In this document: positions 42,839 to 51,888 of the stretch, piece after piece
Layout of the letters: each line of letters starts with the position of its first letter
Numbering within the stretch: position 1 is the stretch's first letter
Assembly (NCBI RefSeq): GCF_000092125.1
Contig: NC_014212.1
Location: 2,752,279 to 2,816,278, forward strand
Source: Allomeiothermus silvanus DSM 9946
GTDB taxonomy: Bacteria > Deinococcota > Deinococci > Deinococcales > Thermaceae
Direction of reading: 5' to 3'
Length of the DNA: 64,000 nt
Made by a program: the position numbers and the translations under genes
The notes under the pieces: generated by a model
Databases searched by the model: none
Told to the model about the DNA's origin: nothing
The model's input: only the letters and a program-made list of their open reading frames with translations

Positions 42839-44266
42839 CTACCCCTCTACCCGCACGGCTCGTGGCGCTTCTTTCGCCGCGAGGCGGGGAGGCTCGAGCG
42901 GGTTCAAGCCAATCCCCACGTAGCGGAAGCCAAGAGCAGCCATCTGCGCGCGGTCCAGAAAGTTACGGCCATCCACCAACACCGCCCGGCGCATCCGGCG
43001 GGCCATCTCCTCCCAAGGCAGTTCGCGGTACATGGCCCATTCCGTCACCAACACCAAGGCATCGGCCTCCTCGGCCACCTCCTCAGGGGTCTCGCAGTAA
43101 TGGAGGGCCAGGTGGGGGTGCTCGCGGCGGGCCTTTTCCATCGCCACTGGATCGTGCACGCGCACCCGCACCCCCCGCTCGATGAGCCTATGGGCGATAT
43201 CCAAAGCCGGAGCATCACGCAGGTCGTCGGTGTTGGGTTTGAAGGCCAACCCCAAGAGGCCGATGGTGCGGCCTTTGAGGATCTTCAACTCGGCCAATAG
43301 CTTCTCCACGATCCGCTCGCGCTGGCGGTAGTTGACCTCGCGAGCCGCCGCCACGATGGGCATGGAGAGGCCGTAATCCTGGGCAGTGGCGATGAGGGCA
43401 GCGGTGTCCTTGCCGAAGCAGCTCCCACCCCAGCCGATGCCCGCCTGGAGAAACCGGGTGCCGATGCGGGCATCGAGGCCGATACCCTTGGCGATCTGGG
43501 TCACGTCGGCCCCCACCCGCTCGGCCAAGGCCGCGATCTCGTTGATAAAGCTGATCTTGAGGGCCAAGAAAGCATTGGCCGAATACTTGATCAGCTCCGC
43601 CGAGGTAAGGTCGGTGGCGATGAAGGGCACCGCCTGCAGCCCCTCGGGACGGGGGATGAACGAGGGGGGGGTAAAGGTCTGCTCGAGGATGGGGCGGTAG
43701 AGGGTGTAGAGCACCTCGAGCGCGCGCTGATCCTCCGCTCCGACTACCATCCGGTCGGGGTAGAGGCTATCGTGGATGGCCGAGCCTTCACGCAAGAACT
43801 CGGGGTTGGAAGCCACCGCCAGATGTTCCTGGAAGAGCTTGCCCTGCCTAGTAGCAAAGGCCTCGTGGATCAAAGCGTCCACCCAGTTTCCGCTACCGAT
43901 AGGCACGGTGGATTTGTTAACCACTACAGTGAAGCCCTCACCTATATGCTCGCCAATCCCCGCTGCAGCAGCTTGAAGATATTGGAGGTCGGGGTTGCCG
44001 TCGGGAAGGGGCGGAGTACCCACCGCGATAAAGATCACGTCGGCTTCGGGAACAGCTTCGGCGTAGCTGTCGGTGAAAGCCAGGCGCTCGGCGGCCAGGG
44101 ACAAAAGCTCCTCGAGCCCCGGCTCGTAGATGGGGGCCTTCCCTGCTTTGAGGGAGGCCAGTTTGGCCGGGTTGACGTCCACACAGGTGACGTGATGCCC
44201 CACATACGCCAGCGTCACCCCGGTGGTGATCCCTACGTATCCCGTCCCAATAACCGCTACTTTCAT
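42839..44266 (-). CDS. UDP-glucose 6-dehydrogenase
   Basis: Oxidises UDP-glucose twice, using NAD, to UDP-glucuronate. The 475-residue protein has the N-terminal GTGYVGITTG nucleotide loop, KSTVPIGSG, NPEFLREGSAIHD, the catalytic cysteine 283 in GWGGSCFGKDT and the C-terminal LGLAFKPNTDDLRDAPA. Its gene precedes the UXS gene by 7 bp, giving a UDP-glucose to UDP-xylose route. It could also supply glucuronate to the polymer directly. Confidence 0.93.
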   Translation of the reverse strand: MKVAVIGTGYVGITTGVTLAYVGHHVTCVDVNPAKLASLKAGKAPIYEPGLEELLSLAAERLAFTDSYAEAVPEADVIFIAVGTPPLPDGNPDLQYLQAAAAGIGEHIGEGFTVVVNKSTVPIGSGNWVDALIHEAFATRQGKLFQEHLAVASNPEFLREGSAIHDSLYPDRMVVGAEDQRALEVLYTLYRPILEQTFTPPSFIPRPEGLQAVPFIATDLTSAELIKYSANAFLALKISFINEIAALAERVGADVTQIAKGIGLDARIGTRFLQAGIGWGGSCFGKDTAALIATAQDYGLSMPIVAAAREVNYRQRERIVEKLLAELKILKGRTIGLLGLAFKPNTDDLRDAPALDIAHRLIERGVRVRVHDPVAMEKARREHPHLALHYCETPEEVAEEADALVLVTEWAMYRELPWEEMARRMRRAVLVDGRNFLDRAQMAALGFRYVGIGLNPLEPPRLAAKEAPRAVRVEG

Positions 44267-44279
44267 AACTCCCCCTCAT

Positions 44280-45275
44280 CTAACGGCTGGCATACCAGCG
44301 CTGCATCAGCTCTTGGTGGTCGCGCTTCTGTCGTAGCCGCATCCACCACCCTCGGTTGTCTACGTACCACTGCACCGTCTTGGCCAGGCCCTCCTCGAAA
44401 GTGTAGCGGCGCACCCAGCCCAGCGCCTCGGCCTTGGAAGGGTCCACCGAGTAGCGGTAGTCGTGGCCGGGGCGGTCCTCTACGAATTTGATCAGCGTAG
44501 GTGGCTTGCCCAACAGCTCGAGCACCCGCTCGGCCACCTGAGTACCGGGCACCTGCTCGCGGGCCCCCAGGTTGTAGGCCTCGCCCGCACTTCCCCGGTG
44601 CAGCACCAGGTCGATACCGCTGGCGTGATCGTAGGCGTGCATGTAGTCGCGCAGCGCCGAGCCGTCGCCGTAGAGGGGCAGGGGTTTGTCCTCGAGGGCG
44701 TTGGTGATGAAGAGCGGGATGATCTTCTCGGGGTACTGGTAGGGGCCATAGGTGTTGGAGCCCCGCGTCACCACCACGTCCAGGCCGTAGCTGATCCCAT
44801 AGCTATACACCAGGTGCTCAGCAGCGGCCTTGCTGGCCGCGTAGGGGCTTCTGGGGCGCATAGGGTCGGCCTCGAGGGAGTGGTGGAGGGTGCCCGCGAG
44901 ATCGCCATACACCTCGTCGGTGGAGACGTGCAGGAAACGGCGGACCCCGGCCCTGCGGGCCTCCTCCAGAAGCACCAGGGTTCCCTCTACGTTGGTTTTA
45001 ACGAAGGGTCGGGGGTCTAAAAGCGAGCGGTCTACGTGGCTCTCGGCGGCGAAGTTCACGACCGCATCCACCCCCGCGAGGGCCTTGCGGACGGCCTCGG
45101 GGTCGGCGATATCGCCCTGTACGAACTCGATGCGCGAACGCACCGGCTGGAGGTTCTCCAGGTTGCCCGCGTAGGTGAGCTTGTCGAAGACCACCATCTC
45201 CCACTCGGGGTGGGCCTCGAGCGCGTAATACACGTAATTGGAACCGATAAACCCGGCCCCTCCCGTCACCATCAC
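44280..45275 (-). CDS. rfbB: dTDP-glucose 4,6-dehydratase
   Basis: Second enzyme of dTDP-rhamnose synthesis, converting dTDP-glucose to dTDP-4-keto-6-deoxyglucose. It shows VTGGAGFIGSNYVYYAL, DKLTYAGNLENL, FAAESHVDRSL, STDEVYGDL, SPYAASKAAAEHLVYSY (catalytic) and TRGSNTYGPYQYPEKIIPLFI. About 331 residues from the GTG preceded by GAGGAG; longer readings overlap the upstream epimerase gene. It belongs to the contiguous rmlA-D-C-B block. Confidence 0.92.
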   Translation of the reverse strand: MMVTGGAGFIGSNYVYYALEAHPEWEMVVFDKLTYAGNLENLQPVRSRIEFVQGDIADPEAVRKALAGVDAVVNFAAESHVDRSLLDPRPFVKTNVEGTLVLLEEARRAGVRRFLHVSTDEVYGDLAGTLHHSLEADPMRPRSPYAASKAAAEHLVYSYGISYGLDVVVTRGSNTYGPYQYPEKIIPLFITNALEDKPLPLYGDGSALRDYMHAYDHASGIDLVLHRGSAGEAYNLGAREQVPGTQVAERVLELLGKPPTLIKFVEDRPGHDYRYSVDPSKAEALGWVRRYTFEEGLAKTVQWYVDNRGWWMRLRQKRDHQELMQRWYASR

Positions 45276-45333
45276 TCGTCTAAAGCTCCTCTGAGTACCG
45301 GCGTCAGCCGGGGGCCGATGGCCCTTCACTTGG

Positions 45334-45876
45334 CTAGCCACGGTCTTCCTCCCATAGTTCAGCACCGAAATAATCCCAGGGCAGACGGCCCTCGTTGGGG
45401 TCTCGGGGGTCGAACTGGCTGTTCATGGCGTAGAGCAGGGTCGCACCGCGGGCTCCGGCGCGGTAACCGTGGGCCACCCCGCTGGGGATATAGAGAAGCG
45501 CCGGGGCTTCCCCGGAGAGCAGGTAGGCGCGTTTGTTTCCCCGCGTAGGAGAATCCTTGCGCACGTCCACCAGCCACACCTTGAGTTCGCCTGCGATCAC
45601 GCACCATAGCTCGTCCTGTACCCGCTTGGGGTGCAGATGAAAAGCGTTGATCCGCCCCGGCACCGCCCAGGAGACCGAGATCTGCCGCACCTCAAAGCCC
45701 ACCGGCAGGCCTTCTACCTGGCCCCCCTCCAGCCGCAGGTGTTCCATGAAAGCCCCCTCGAGCGCGCGGTGTTTGCGCAGGGGCTGGTGCAGCACCCCGG
45801 CGATCTCGGGCTGGGGATCGTAGCGTTGGATGCTGAGCGCAGCTAACACGTCAGGATCGAGCATCATCTTCTCCAT
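45334..45876 (-). CDS. rfbC: dTDP-4-dehydrorhamnose 3,5-epimerase family protein
   Basis: A cupin-fold epimerase of 180 residues acting after the dehydratase. It shows RQISVSWAVPGRINAFHLHPKRVQDELWCVIAGELKVWLVD, with the active-site histidine in FHLHPK, and LLYIPSGVAHGYRAG. It is more divergent than typical RmlC, and related proteins make other deoxysugars, so rhamnose is likely but not certain. It overlaps the preceding gene by 13 bp. Confidence 0.8.
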   Translation of the reverse strand: MEKMMLDPDVLAALSIQRYDPQPEIAGVLHQPLRKHRALEGAFMEHLRLEGGQVEGLPVGFEVRQISVSWAVPGRINAFHLHPKRVQDELWCVIAGELKVWLVDVRKDSPTRGNKRAYLLSGEAPALLYIPSGVAHGYRAGARGATLLYAMNSQFDPRDPNEGRLPWDYFGAELWEEDRG

Positions 45877-46586
45877 TCGCGCTTGAGGCTTTGCCAGCGC
45901 CGATTATCGAGGGAGATATCCTCCGGGAGGGGCACCGGGGAGTCCGCGCGCAGCCCCGGCAGCACGTCCCCTCGGGTGCGGCGGGCCAGCTCATAGGCCG
46001 ATTTGCGCTCGGTGGCGATGTGCAGCGTGTCGAAGGGGATCTGCGCAAGGTGCCCCAAAGCCAGGGCCACTTCCGGGGCGATGACCTCCAGGTAGTCCTG
46101 GCTGGTGTAAAGATCGGTGTAGGCCACCGGGTAGGGCCAGGGCGAGGGGCGAAACGAGGTGCGGATCACCAGGTGGCGGGGCACAGCCCGCACCGCCTCC
46201 TCGGCCACCAGCTTGGTAAGGGCGTAGTAGTTGCGCACCGGGCCGGGGGGGTCGTCCTCGCGGTAGCCGCCCACATCGCCCCAGAAGACGTAATCGGTGG
46301 AGATATGCACGAAGAAGAGGCCCCGCTCGAGCGCCGAGCGCGCCAGGTTGCGGGTTCCCTCCACGTTGACCCGCCAGCAGGCCGCACGCTCGCGTTCGGC
46401 CCCGGCTACGTCGGTGTAGGCCGCGGCGTGAACGATGGCCTGGGGTTGGTGGCGCTCTAGGGCCCTGCGGATGCTCGAGGGGTCGGTGATGTCGAGTTCG
46501 CGGAGGGAGGGCGCAATCAGATCGGGCATCAGTCCGCGCAACGCCGTGCCCAGACGCCCACTGCCCCCGGTTAACAGAAGCTTCAT
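45864..46586 (-). CDS. rfbD: dTDP-4-dehydrorhamnose reductase-like protein
   Basis: A short-chain dehydrogenase of 240 residues that would reduce dTDP-4-keto-rhamnose to dTDP-rhamnose. It has LLLTGGSGRLGTALRG, the ELDITDPSSIRRAL segment, VHAAAYTDVAGAERE, STDYVFWGD and NYYALTKLVAEEAV (catalytic Tyr and Lys). At 240 residues it is shorter than classical RmlD (about 290), and the C-terminal part is atypical (AYTDLYTSQDYLEV). Context supports the rhamnose role. Confidence 0.75.
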   Translation of the reverse strand: MKLLLTGGSGRLGTALRGLMPDLIAPSLRELDITDPSSIRRALERHQPQAIVHAAAYTDVAGAERERAACWRVNVEGTRNLARSALERGLFFVHISTDYVFWGDVGGYREDDPPGPVRNYYALTKLVAEEAVRAVPRHLVIRTSFRPSPWPYPVAYTDLYTSQDYLEVIAPEVALALGHLAQIPFDTLHIATERKSAYELARRTRGDVLPGLRADSPVPLPEDISLDNRRWQSLKREWRR

Positions 46587-47650
46587 AGCTTGACCCGGCT
46601 GCGATCCCCCAGCACCAGCTGCAGGGTGTGGCGGCGGTTGTGGCCCCGCCCGTCCACCACCACCCCCTGGCCGAGGATGCTCGAGTCCAGGCGGTAGGGT
46701 AGGTGATAGACCTCGGCCTCGTCCATCAGGATGGAGTACTCCACCTCGCTCGAGACCACCTTGGCGTTTTTCCCGATGGCCGTGTAGGGGCCGATAAAGC
46801 CATCCTCGACTACCGCGCCGGGCCCGATGTAAGCCGGGCCGCGCACCGTGCTACGAATCACCTTGGCCCCCGCCTCGACCACTACCTCCCCCACTACCTC
46901 CGCGCTGCTGAGTTCGCCTTGGATACAGCGGCTAAGCTGCGAAAGCACCAGGCGGTTGCCGTCTAGCAAGTCCTCGGGCTTACCGGTGTCTTTCCAGTAT
47001 CCCCGCACCTGGTGGGCCACCACCGGCATCCCCTGGTCGAGGAGGCCCTGGATGGCCTCGGTGATCTCGTACTCGCCGCGGGCGCTCGGTTTGAGGTTTT
47101 CGATGACCGCATGTACCCGCGGCCCAAAGAGGTATACCCCCACCAACGCCAGGTTGGAGGGAGGATCCTGGGGTTTTTCCACCAACCGCATCACCTGGCC
47201 CCGCTCGTCAAGGACGGCCACACCGAAAGCCCGGGGGTCCTCCACCGGGGTCAGCAGCACGATGGCCTCGGGGCGGTTAGCGCGGTACTCCTCTACCAGG
47301 TGCTCGATTCCCCCGGAGAGGAGGTTATCCCCCAGGTACAGCACGAAGGGATCGTTCTGAAGAAAAGGCCGGGCGGTGCGCACCGCGTGGGCGATCCCCA
47401 AAGGAGCCTCTTGCAAAATGTAGGTAAAGCGTGCCCCAAAGCGCTGCCCATCCCCCAAAGCACTTTTGACCTCTTCGCCGGTCTCGGGGCTGATGACCAC
47501 GCCAATATCGGTGATGCCCGAGCGCACCAGGTCTTCTACCGCATAGAACAGGTTGGGCTTTCCCGCGATAGGGATGAGCTGCTTGGCCCGGGTGTGGGTG
47601 AGGGGCCGCAGCCGGGTGCCCTTGCCGCCAGAAAGAACGAGTCCTTTCAC
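46583..47650 (-). CDS. rfbA: glucose-1-phosphate thymidylyltransferase (long form)
   Basis: Makes dTDP-glucose from dTTP and glucose-1-phosphate, the first step of the rhamnose branch. The nucleotidyltransferase domain shows LVLSGGKGTRLRPLTHTRAK, LGDNLLSGG and EKPQDPPSNLALVGVYLF. Beyond about residue 245 a left-handed beta-helix region follows (VVEAGAKVIRSTVRGPAYIG), as in the 350-residue form found in archaea and actinomycetes. It overlaps the reductase gene by 4 bp. Confidence 0.88.
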   Translation of the reverse strand: MKGLVLSGGKGTRLRPLTHTRAKQLIPIAGKPNLFYAVEDLVRSGITDIGVVISPETGEEVKSALGDGQRFGARFTYILQEAPLGIAHAVRTARPFLQNDPFVLYLGDNLLSGGIEHLVEEYRANRPEAIVLLTPVEDPRAFGVAVLDERGQVMRLVEKPQDPPSNLALVGVYLFGPRVHAVIENLKPSARGEYEITEAIQGLLDQGMPVVAHQVRGYWKDTGKPEDLLDGNRLVLSQLSRCIQGELSSAEVVGEVVVEAGAKVIRSTVRGPAYIGPGAVVEDGFIGPYTAIGKNAKVVSSEVEYSILMDEAEVYHLPYRLDSSILGQGVVVDGRGHNRRHTLQLVLGDRSRVKL

Positions 47651-47664
47651 ATCTCCTCCATAGC

Positions 47665-49095
47665 CTAATCCCCCGCCAAAGCAGATTCTGCCATAGCGCC
47701 CTCGAGGCGCACCAGGTCATCCTCGCCCAGGTACTCCCCGCTTTGCACCTCGATGATGACCAGATCAATCAGGCCGGGGTTGGCAAGCCGGTGCGGGGTC
47801 CCGGCTAGGACGCTGAGGGATTCATCCGTACGCAGCAGGTGGGTTTGGTCTTCCTTCAGGACTTGCGCCGTGCCGGAGACCACCGTCCAGTGTTCGCTGC
47901 GGTGGTGGTGCAGGTGGTAAGAGAGGGACTCGCCCGGTCTGATCACCAAGCGCTTGATCTTGAAGCGGGGACCCTCCTCGAGCACGGTGTAGCTCCCCCA
48001 GCGGCGCTGCACGGTACGGTGTTCGCGGGCGGCCTCGTGCTCGAGTTTTTGCAGCTGCTCGACCACCTTTTTCACGTCCTGTACTTTGTCTTTACGGGTA
48101 ACCAAGAGGGCATCGGGGGTATCCACGATGACCAAGTCCTCCACCCCGATGGCCGCCACCAGCCGCCCCTCGGTCTGCACGAAGGTGTTGTGGGTATCGA
48201 TCAACACCGCCTCGCCCAGCACCCGGTTGCCTTCCGGGTCAGCGGGAACCAGCAAAGCCGCGGCATCCCAGGAGCCCAGGTCGCTCCAGCCGAAGCCAGA
48301 GGGAACCACCGCCACCCGCTCGGCCTTCTCCATCACCGCATAATCCACCGAGATGCTGGGGACGGCGTGGAAGGTCTGGGTGTCGAGGTACTGGGGGGTT
48401 TCGCGGGGGCTCGATTCCCAAGCGCGCAATACTGACCGGTAAACCTCCGGCGCGTGGGTTTGTAGGGCCTCCAGGTAGGCCCCGGCCTGGAAGCAGAAGA
48501 TCCCCGCATTCCAGTAGAAGCCCCCTTGCTCGAGGTAGCCCTGGGCCCGAAGCGCGTCGGGCTTTTCCACGAAGCGCCGCACCGCGTACACCCCTTCGGC
48601 CAGGGGCTCGCCTCGCTCGAGGTAGCCGAATCCGGTAGCGGGGTAGTTGGGTTGTATGCCAAAGGTGACCAAGTAGCCCCGCTGGGCTGCGGCTTTAGCC
48701 CGCTCGACGGCCTCAGCGAAGGCTTGGGGATCCTCGATCAGGTGGTCAGCGGAGAGAACCAACAAGGTTTCGTCGGCCCCGTGGCGCTCCGATACCGATA
48801 AGGCCGCCAAAGCGATGGCCGGGGCCGTGTTGCGGCGCAGCGGCTCGATCACGAAGACCAGCGGAGGATAATCCCCCACCCGGAGCGCCTGGTACTCATT
48901 GAGCGTACTGTAGTAGTGCTCCTGCCCGGTTACGGTGAGTACCTCCGATACCCCCGGCAGGCTCACCGCCCGCAAAAGGGCTTTTTGCAACAGGCTCTGC
49001 CCGTCAGGCAAGCGCATAAAAGGTTTGGGATACAGTTCACGGGAAACCGGCCATAGCCGCGTCCCCGCCCCTCCGGAAAGAATCACCGCGATCAT
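47665..49095 (-). CDS. manC: mannose-1-phosphate guanylyltransferase / mannose-6-phosphate isomerase
   Basis: A two-domain enzyme of 476 residues. The N-terminal GDP-mannose pyrophosphorylase domain has AVILSGGAGTRLWPVSRELYPK, LVLSADHLI, VEKPD and GFGWSDLGSWDAA. The C-terminal cupin-type phosphomannose isomerase domain has LVIRPGESLSYHLHHHRSEHW. Together they supply GDP-mannose. I chose the inner ATG (MIAVILSGG) with GAGGGTG upstream; earlier in-frame starts add unrelated residues. It opens the polysaccharide locus, all later genes reading the same way. Confidence 0.9.
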   Translation of the reverse strand: MIAVILSGGAGTRLWPVSRELYPKPFMRLPDGQSLLQKALLRAVSLPGVSEVLTVTGQEHYYSTLNEYQALRVGDYPPLVFVIEPLRRNTAPAIALAALSVSERHGADETLLVLSADHLIEDPQAFAEAVERAKAAAQRGYLVTFGIQPNYPATGFGYLERGEPLAEGVYAVRRFVEKPDALRAQGYLEQGGFYWNAGIFCFQAGAYLEALQTHAPEVYRSVLRAWESSPRETPQYLDTQTFHAVPSISVDYAVMEKAERVAVVPSGFGWSDLGSWDAAALLVPADPEGNRVLGEAVLIDTHNTFVQTEGRLVAAIGVEDLVIVDTPDALLVTRKDKVQDVKKVVEQLQKLEHEAAREHRTVQRRWGSYTVLEEGPRFKIKRLVIRPGESLSYHLHHHRSEHWTVVSGTAQVLKEDQTHLLRTDESLSVLAGTPHRLANPGLIDLVIIEVQSGEYLGEDDLVRLEGAMAESALAGD

Positions 49096-49117
49096 CAGGC
49101 ACCCTCTTACCGATCCT

Positions 49118-49146
49118 AATCTACCCGGCCCCCATAACCCTGTCGT
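49118..49146 (-). promoter_or_regulatory. candidate promoter of the polysaccharide locus
   Basis: On the minus strand ACGACA, a 17-bp spacer and TAGATT lie 23-51 bp before manC. The -35 is weak (4 of 6 against TTGACA). It is the best match in the gap before the long co-directional run, but unproven. Confidence 0.35.
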
Positions 49147-49239
49147 GAACCCGCCCAGCCCGACCTCATCAGCATAAAAAGCCCCTGGCGTTACGTAAGG
49201 CATCGGGAGGGAGGAGCCACGAAACGGGGGGGTTACGGC

Positions 49240-49719
49240 TCAAATCCGGATGCCCTCCCCTCCCCAACTCCCGTAAGCGTAAAACCGGCCCCGTTCTCCC
49301 TTGAGGTAATCCAGCAACGGCTCGCGCAGGGGGCGGTGCTCCTCGAGCTTGGCCGCCACCTCTTGGGGGGTGAAAAACCGCGCTTCGACGATGTGCCCGT
49401 CGGGATCCCGGGGGTTCAGCAGGCCGTCGTAGGTGGCGCGGAAGGCTAAGGCCAAGGTGCGCTCGTGTTTGCGGGCATCTTCGACCTGGATCACATAGGC
49501 CAGGTGCTCCACGCCGCGCACCCACAAGCCGGTCTCTTCGCGCACTTCCCGCTTGAGGGCGTCTATGAGGGTCTCCCCCGCCTCCACCGTGCCGCCGGGC
49601 AGGGTGTAGCGCACCCTCCCCCTGCGGCTCCAGTCGTTCGCCACCAGCAATACCCGACCTTGCTTGTCCATCAGGATTGCTGCGGCCACCAGAAGTTCGC
49701 GCCGCAGGCCGTGGCTCAC
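49240..49719 (-). CDS. Nudix hydrolase
   Basis: A 159-residue cytoplasmic Nudix protein that hydrolyses a nucleoside diphosphate linked to another moiety. The complete Nudix box runs from GGTVEAGE through ALKREVREETGL, fitting Gx5Ex7REUxEExGU. The C-terminal half (FFTPQEVAAKLEEHRPL) is typical of ADP-ribose/NTP-type Nudix enzymes. The substrate cannot be read from sequence. It lies between prfA and the polysaccharide locus, on the same strand as both. Confidence 0.85.
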   Translation of the reverse strand: MSHGLRRELLVAAAILMDKQGRVLLVANDWSRRGRVRYTLPGGTVEAGETLIDALKREVREETGLWVRGVEHLAYVIQVEDARKHERTLALAFRATYDGLLNPRDPDGHIVEARFFTPQEVAAKLEEHRPLREPLLDYLKGERGRFYAYGSWGGEGIRI

Positions 49720-49837
49720 GGATCACCCCCGGGGAAAGGCCGCCCGCGCCAAGCCATAGGGGCGGGGGAGACTTTCCTACCTGATCTTGTTTCCTCCCCG
49801 CCCATCCTCGAGGCAGGGTTGGGGGGAAGCGCAAACA

Positions 49838-50935
49838 TCACGCCTCCCTGCTGCGCAGTGTGAGGGGCGTCTCCCCGGCAATTGCGGCGAGTTGGCGTTC
49901 TTGATCCGCCCGCTTGAGGGCTTCGTGCAGCTCGAAGAGGTCACCCGACAAAACCCCCTCCAGGTTATGGGTGGTGAAACCGATGCGGTGGTCGGTGACG
50001 CGGGACTGAGGGAAGTTGTAGGTGCGAATCTTCTCCGAGCGTTCCCCGGCCCCGATCTGGGCCAGGCGGTCTTCGCGGCGGCGGGCAGCCTCCTCGGCCC
50101 GCTTCATCTCTAAAAGCCTCGAGCGCAGGATGGTGAGGGCCTTCTCTTTATTCTTGATCTGGCTCCTGGATTCCATGCAGCTCACGATCATCCCGGTAGG
50201 TTTGTGCAGCACCTGCACCGCCGAGTCGGTGGTGTTTACCCCTTGCCCGCCCGGGCCGGAAGCCCGCGAGACGGTAATCTCGAGATCGGCGGGGTCGAGT
50301 TCTACGTCCACCTCCTCGGCCTCCGGCATCACCGCCACGGTGGCGGTGGAGGTATGGATGCGCCCCTGGGCCTCGGTGGCGGGAACCCGCTGCACCCGGT
50401 GGACCCCGGCCTCGTACTTGAGCACCCCATACGCCCCCGCCCCGATGACCTCGAAGGAGACCTTGGAGACTCCCCCCAGATCGGTCAGGTTGACGTCGAG
50501 GATCTCGGTGCGGAAGCCTTTGCGCCGGGCGAATTCCATGATCATGTCGCGCAGTTCGGCGGCGAAGAGGGCTGCCTCTTCCCCTCCGGTCCCGGCGCGG
50601 ATCTCCACGATGACGTTTTTATCGTCGAGGGGGTCTTTGGGGAGCAATAGCAGCTCGAGCTTGGCTTCCAGCTCGGGGATGCGCCGCCGGATCTCCTCTA
50701 CCTCCAGCCGGGCCATCTCGGCCATGTCGGGGTCGTGCAAAAGGCTTTTGGCTTCCTCCAGATCCGAGTGGGCTTTTTTGTACTCGCGGATCGTAGCCAC
50801 CAGCTCGCCCATCTCGGCGTATCGCTTGGAGAGGCGCTGGTACTCCCGTTGATCGCTGAGCACCGCCGGATCGGCGAGGGAAGCCTCCAGGCTCTGGTAC
50901 TCCTGTTCTAGGGACTCGAGTTTTTCTAGCATCAA
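49838..50935 (-). CDS. prfA: peptide chain release factor 1
   Basis: Recognises UAA/UAG on the ribosome and triggers peptidyl-tRNA hydrolysis. The GGQ loop is in SRASGPGGQGVNTTDSAV, with VQRVPATEAQGRIHTSTATVAVMPE before it (PAT in place of the common PxT anticodon-like motif). Length (about 364 residues) and the coiled N-terminal domain (LESLEQEYQSLEASLAD) are normal. Two adjacent in-frame starts differ by one residue. Confidence 0.93.
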   Translation of the reverse strand: MMLEKLESLEQEYQSLEASLADPAVLSDQREYQRLSKRYAEMGELVATIREYKKAHSDLEEAKSLLHDPDMAEMARLEVEEIRRRIPELEAKLELLLLPKDPLDDKNVIVEIRAGTGGEEAALFAAELRDMIMEFARRKGFRTEILDVNLTDLGGVSKVSFEVIGAGAYGVLKYEAGVHRVQRVPATEAQGRIHTSTATVAVMPEAEEVDVELDPADLEITVSRASGPGGQGVNTTDSAVQVLHKPTGMIVSCMESRSQIKNKEKALTILRSRLLEMKRAEEAARRREDRLAQIGAGERSEKIRTYNFPQSRVTDHRIGFTTHNLEGVLSGDLFELHEALKRADQERQLAAIAGETPLTLRSREA

Positions 50936-50999
50936 AGATCACTATCCTACAGGATACCGCTAAACGCTGCGGGCTAGATACCGAGCGGGGTCCCCTGGC

Positions 51000-51028
51000 T
51001 TGACAAGGTTTTTAGGTTCGCCTAAACT
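51000..51028 (+). promoter_or_regulatory. promoter of the mntR-mntH operon
   Basis: TTGACA (51000-51005), a 17-bp spacer and TAAACT (51023-51028). The first metal-regulator palindrome covers the spacer and -10, so bound repressor would block RNA polymerase. Transcription is expected to begin near 51035, leaving a leader of about 120 nt before mntR. Confidence 0.7.
51011..51026. promoter_or_regulatory. MntR/DtxR-type operator 1
   Basis: TTTAGGTTCGCCTAAA is an inverted repeat matching the DtxR/MntR operator form TTAGGNNNNCCTAA. It overlaps the -10 box of the promoter for the adjacent regulator gene, indicating autorepression with Mn(II) or Fe(II). Confidence 0.75.
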
Positions 51029-51042
51029 TTGAGGTATGGAGA

Positions 51043-51058
51043 TTTAGGTGAACCTAAA
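51043..51058. promoter_or_regulatory. MntR/DtxR-type operator 2
   Basis: TTTAGGTGAACCTAAA, 32 bp from operator 1 (three helical turns), lies just beyond the predicted transcription start. Two phased sites suggest cooperative or looped repression. Confidence 0.75.
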
Positions 51059-51157
51059 TCCTCCGGGAAAGTTCATGAGGATGTTTCCAGCAGCAACCAC
51101 GAAGCTTTCCGATCCAAGAAGCCCGCTAGGGGACAGCGGGCTAGCGGGGGTGAAACC

Positions 51158-51868
51158 GTGACCAAGCCCCTAAATCCTCCCCTCTCCGAAGCCCAGGAAG
51201 ATTACCTCAAGCAAATCCTCCTGCTGGGGGGTGGAGAAAAGCTCGAAAAGACGCACTCCGTCTCAACCCAGGCCCTCGCTGACCAGATGGAGATCAAACC
51301 AGCCTCGGTGACAGGGATGCTCAAAAAGCTGGCCGAACTGGGGCTGGTGGAGTACGAAGCCTATAAAGGAGTGCGCCTGACCGAGGCCGGGTACAAGGTA
51401 GCGCTGGAGGTTTTGCGCCACCACCGCCTCTTAGAGGCCTACCTGCACCAAGCCCTAGGCTATGGCTGGGAGGAGGTCCACGCCGAGGCCGAACGCCTCG
51501 AGCACCACATTTCCGAAGCTTTCGAGGCGCGCATCGCCGAGTGGCTGGGACACCCCTCGCACGACCCCCACGGAGACCCTATTCCTACAGTAGAGTTGGA
51601 ACTTCCTCAGGATGCCCCCACCAAGTGCCTAGCTGCTTTGGTAGCGGGCGAGCGCGGGCTGGTGGCGCGGGTCTTGACCCAAGACCACGACACCCTCAAC
51701 CTACTGGCCCACCTTCACCTGCGCCCAGGCACGGCAGTCAGGGTGCTTGAGCACTCCCCCCAGGGCATCCGTATCGCTCTGCGGCACGAGCAGCTCGACG
51801 AGCGTTTTCTGCTGCCCCCCTCGCTGGCCCAAGTGGTTTGGGTAAAAGTCAGCGGGAACGGCTTTTGA
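51158..51868 (+). CDS. mntR: metal-dependent regulator, MntR/DtxR family
   Basis: A manganese- or iron-responsive repressor. The N-terminal winged helix (LSEAQEDYLKQILLLG, ALADQMEIKPASVTGMLKKLAELGLVEYE) is followed by the dimerisation/metal domain (LEVLRHHRLLEAYLHQALGYGWEEVHAEAERLEHHISE). That domain has the expected metal-ligand Glu/His residues. A C-terminal FeoA/SH3-like domain follows from about residue 155. I chose the GTG after the leader (MTKPLNPPLSEAQ), giving 236 residues. It lies 20 bp before the transporter gene and has two cognate palindromes upstream, so it probably represses both. mntR is inferred from the mntH partner. Confidence 0.88.
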   Translation: MTKPLNPPLSEAQEDYLKQILLLGGGEKLEKTHSVSTQALADQMEIKPASVTGMLKKLAELGLVEYEAYKGVRLTEAGYKVALEVLRHHRLLEAYLHQALGYGWEEVHAEAERLEHHISEAFEARIAEWLGHPSHDPHGDPIPTVELELPQDAPTKCLAALVAGERGLVARVLTQDHDTLNLLAHLHLRPGTAVRVLEHSPQGIRIALRHEQLDERFLLPPSLAQVVWVKVSGNGF

Positions 51869-51888
51869 ACGACCTTTGAGGCCTGCCT

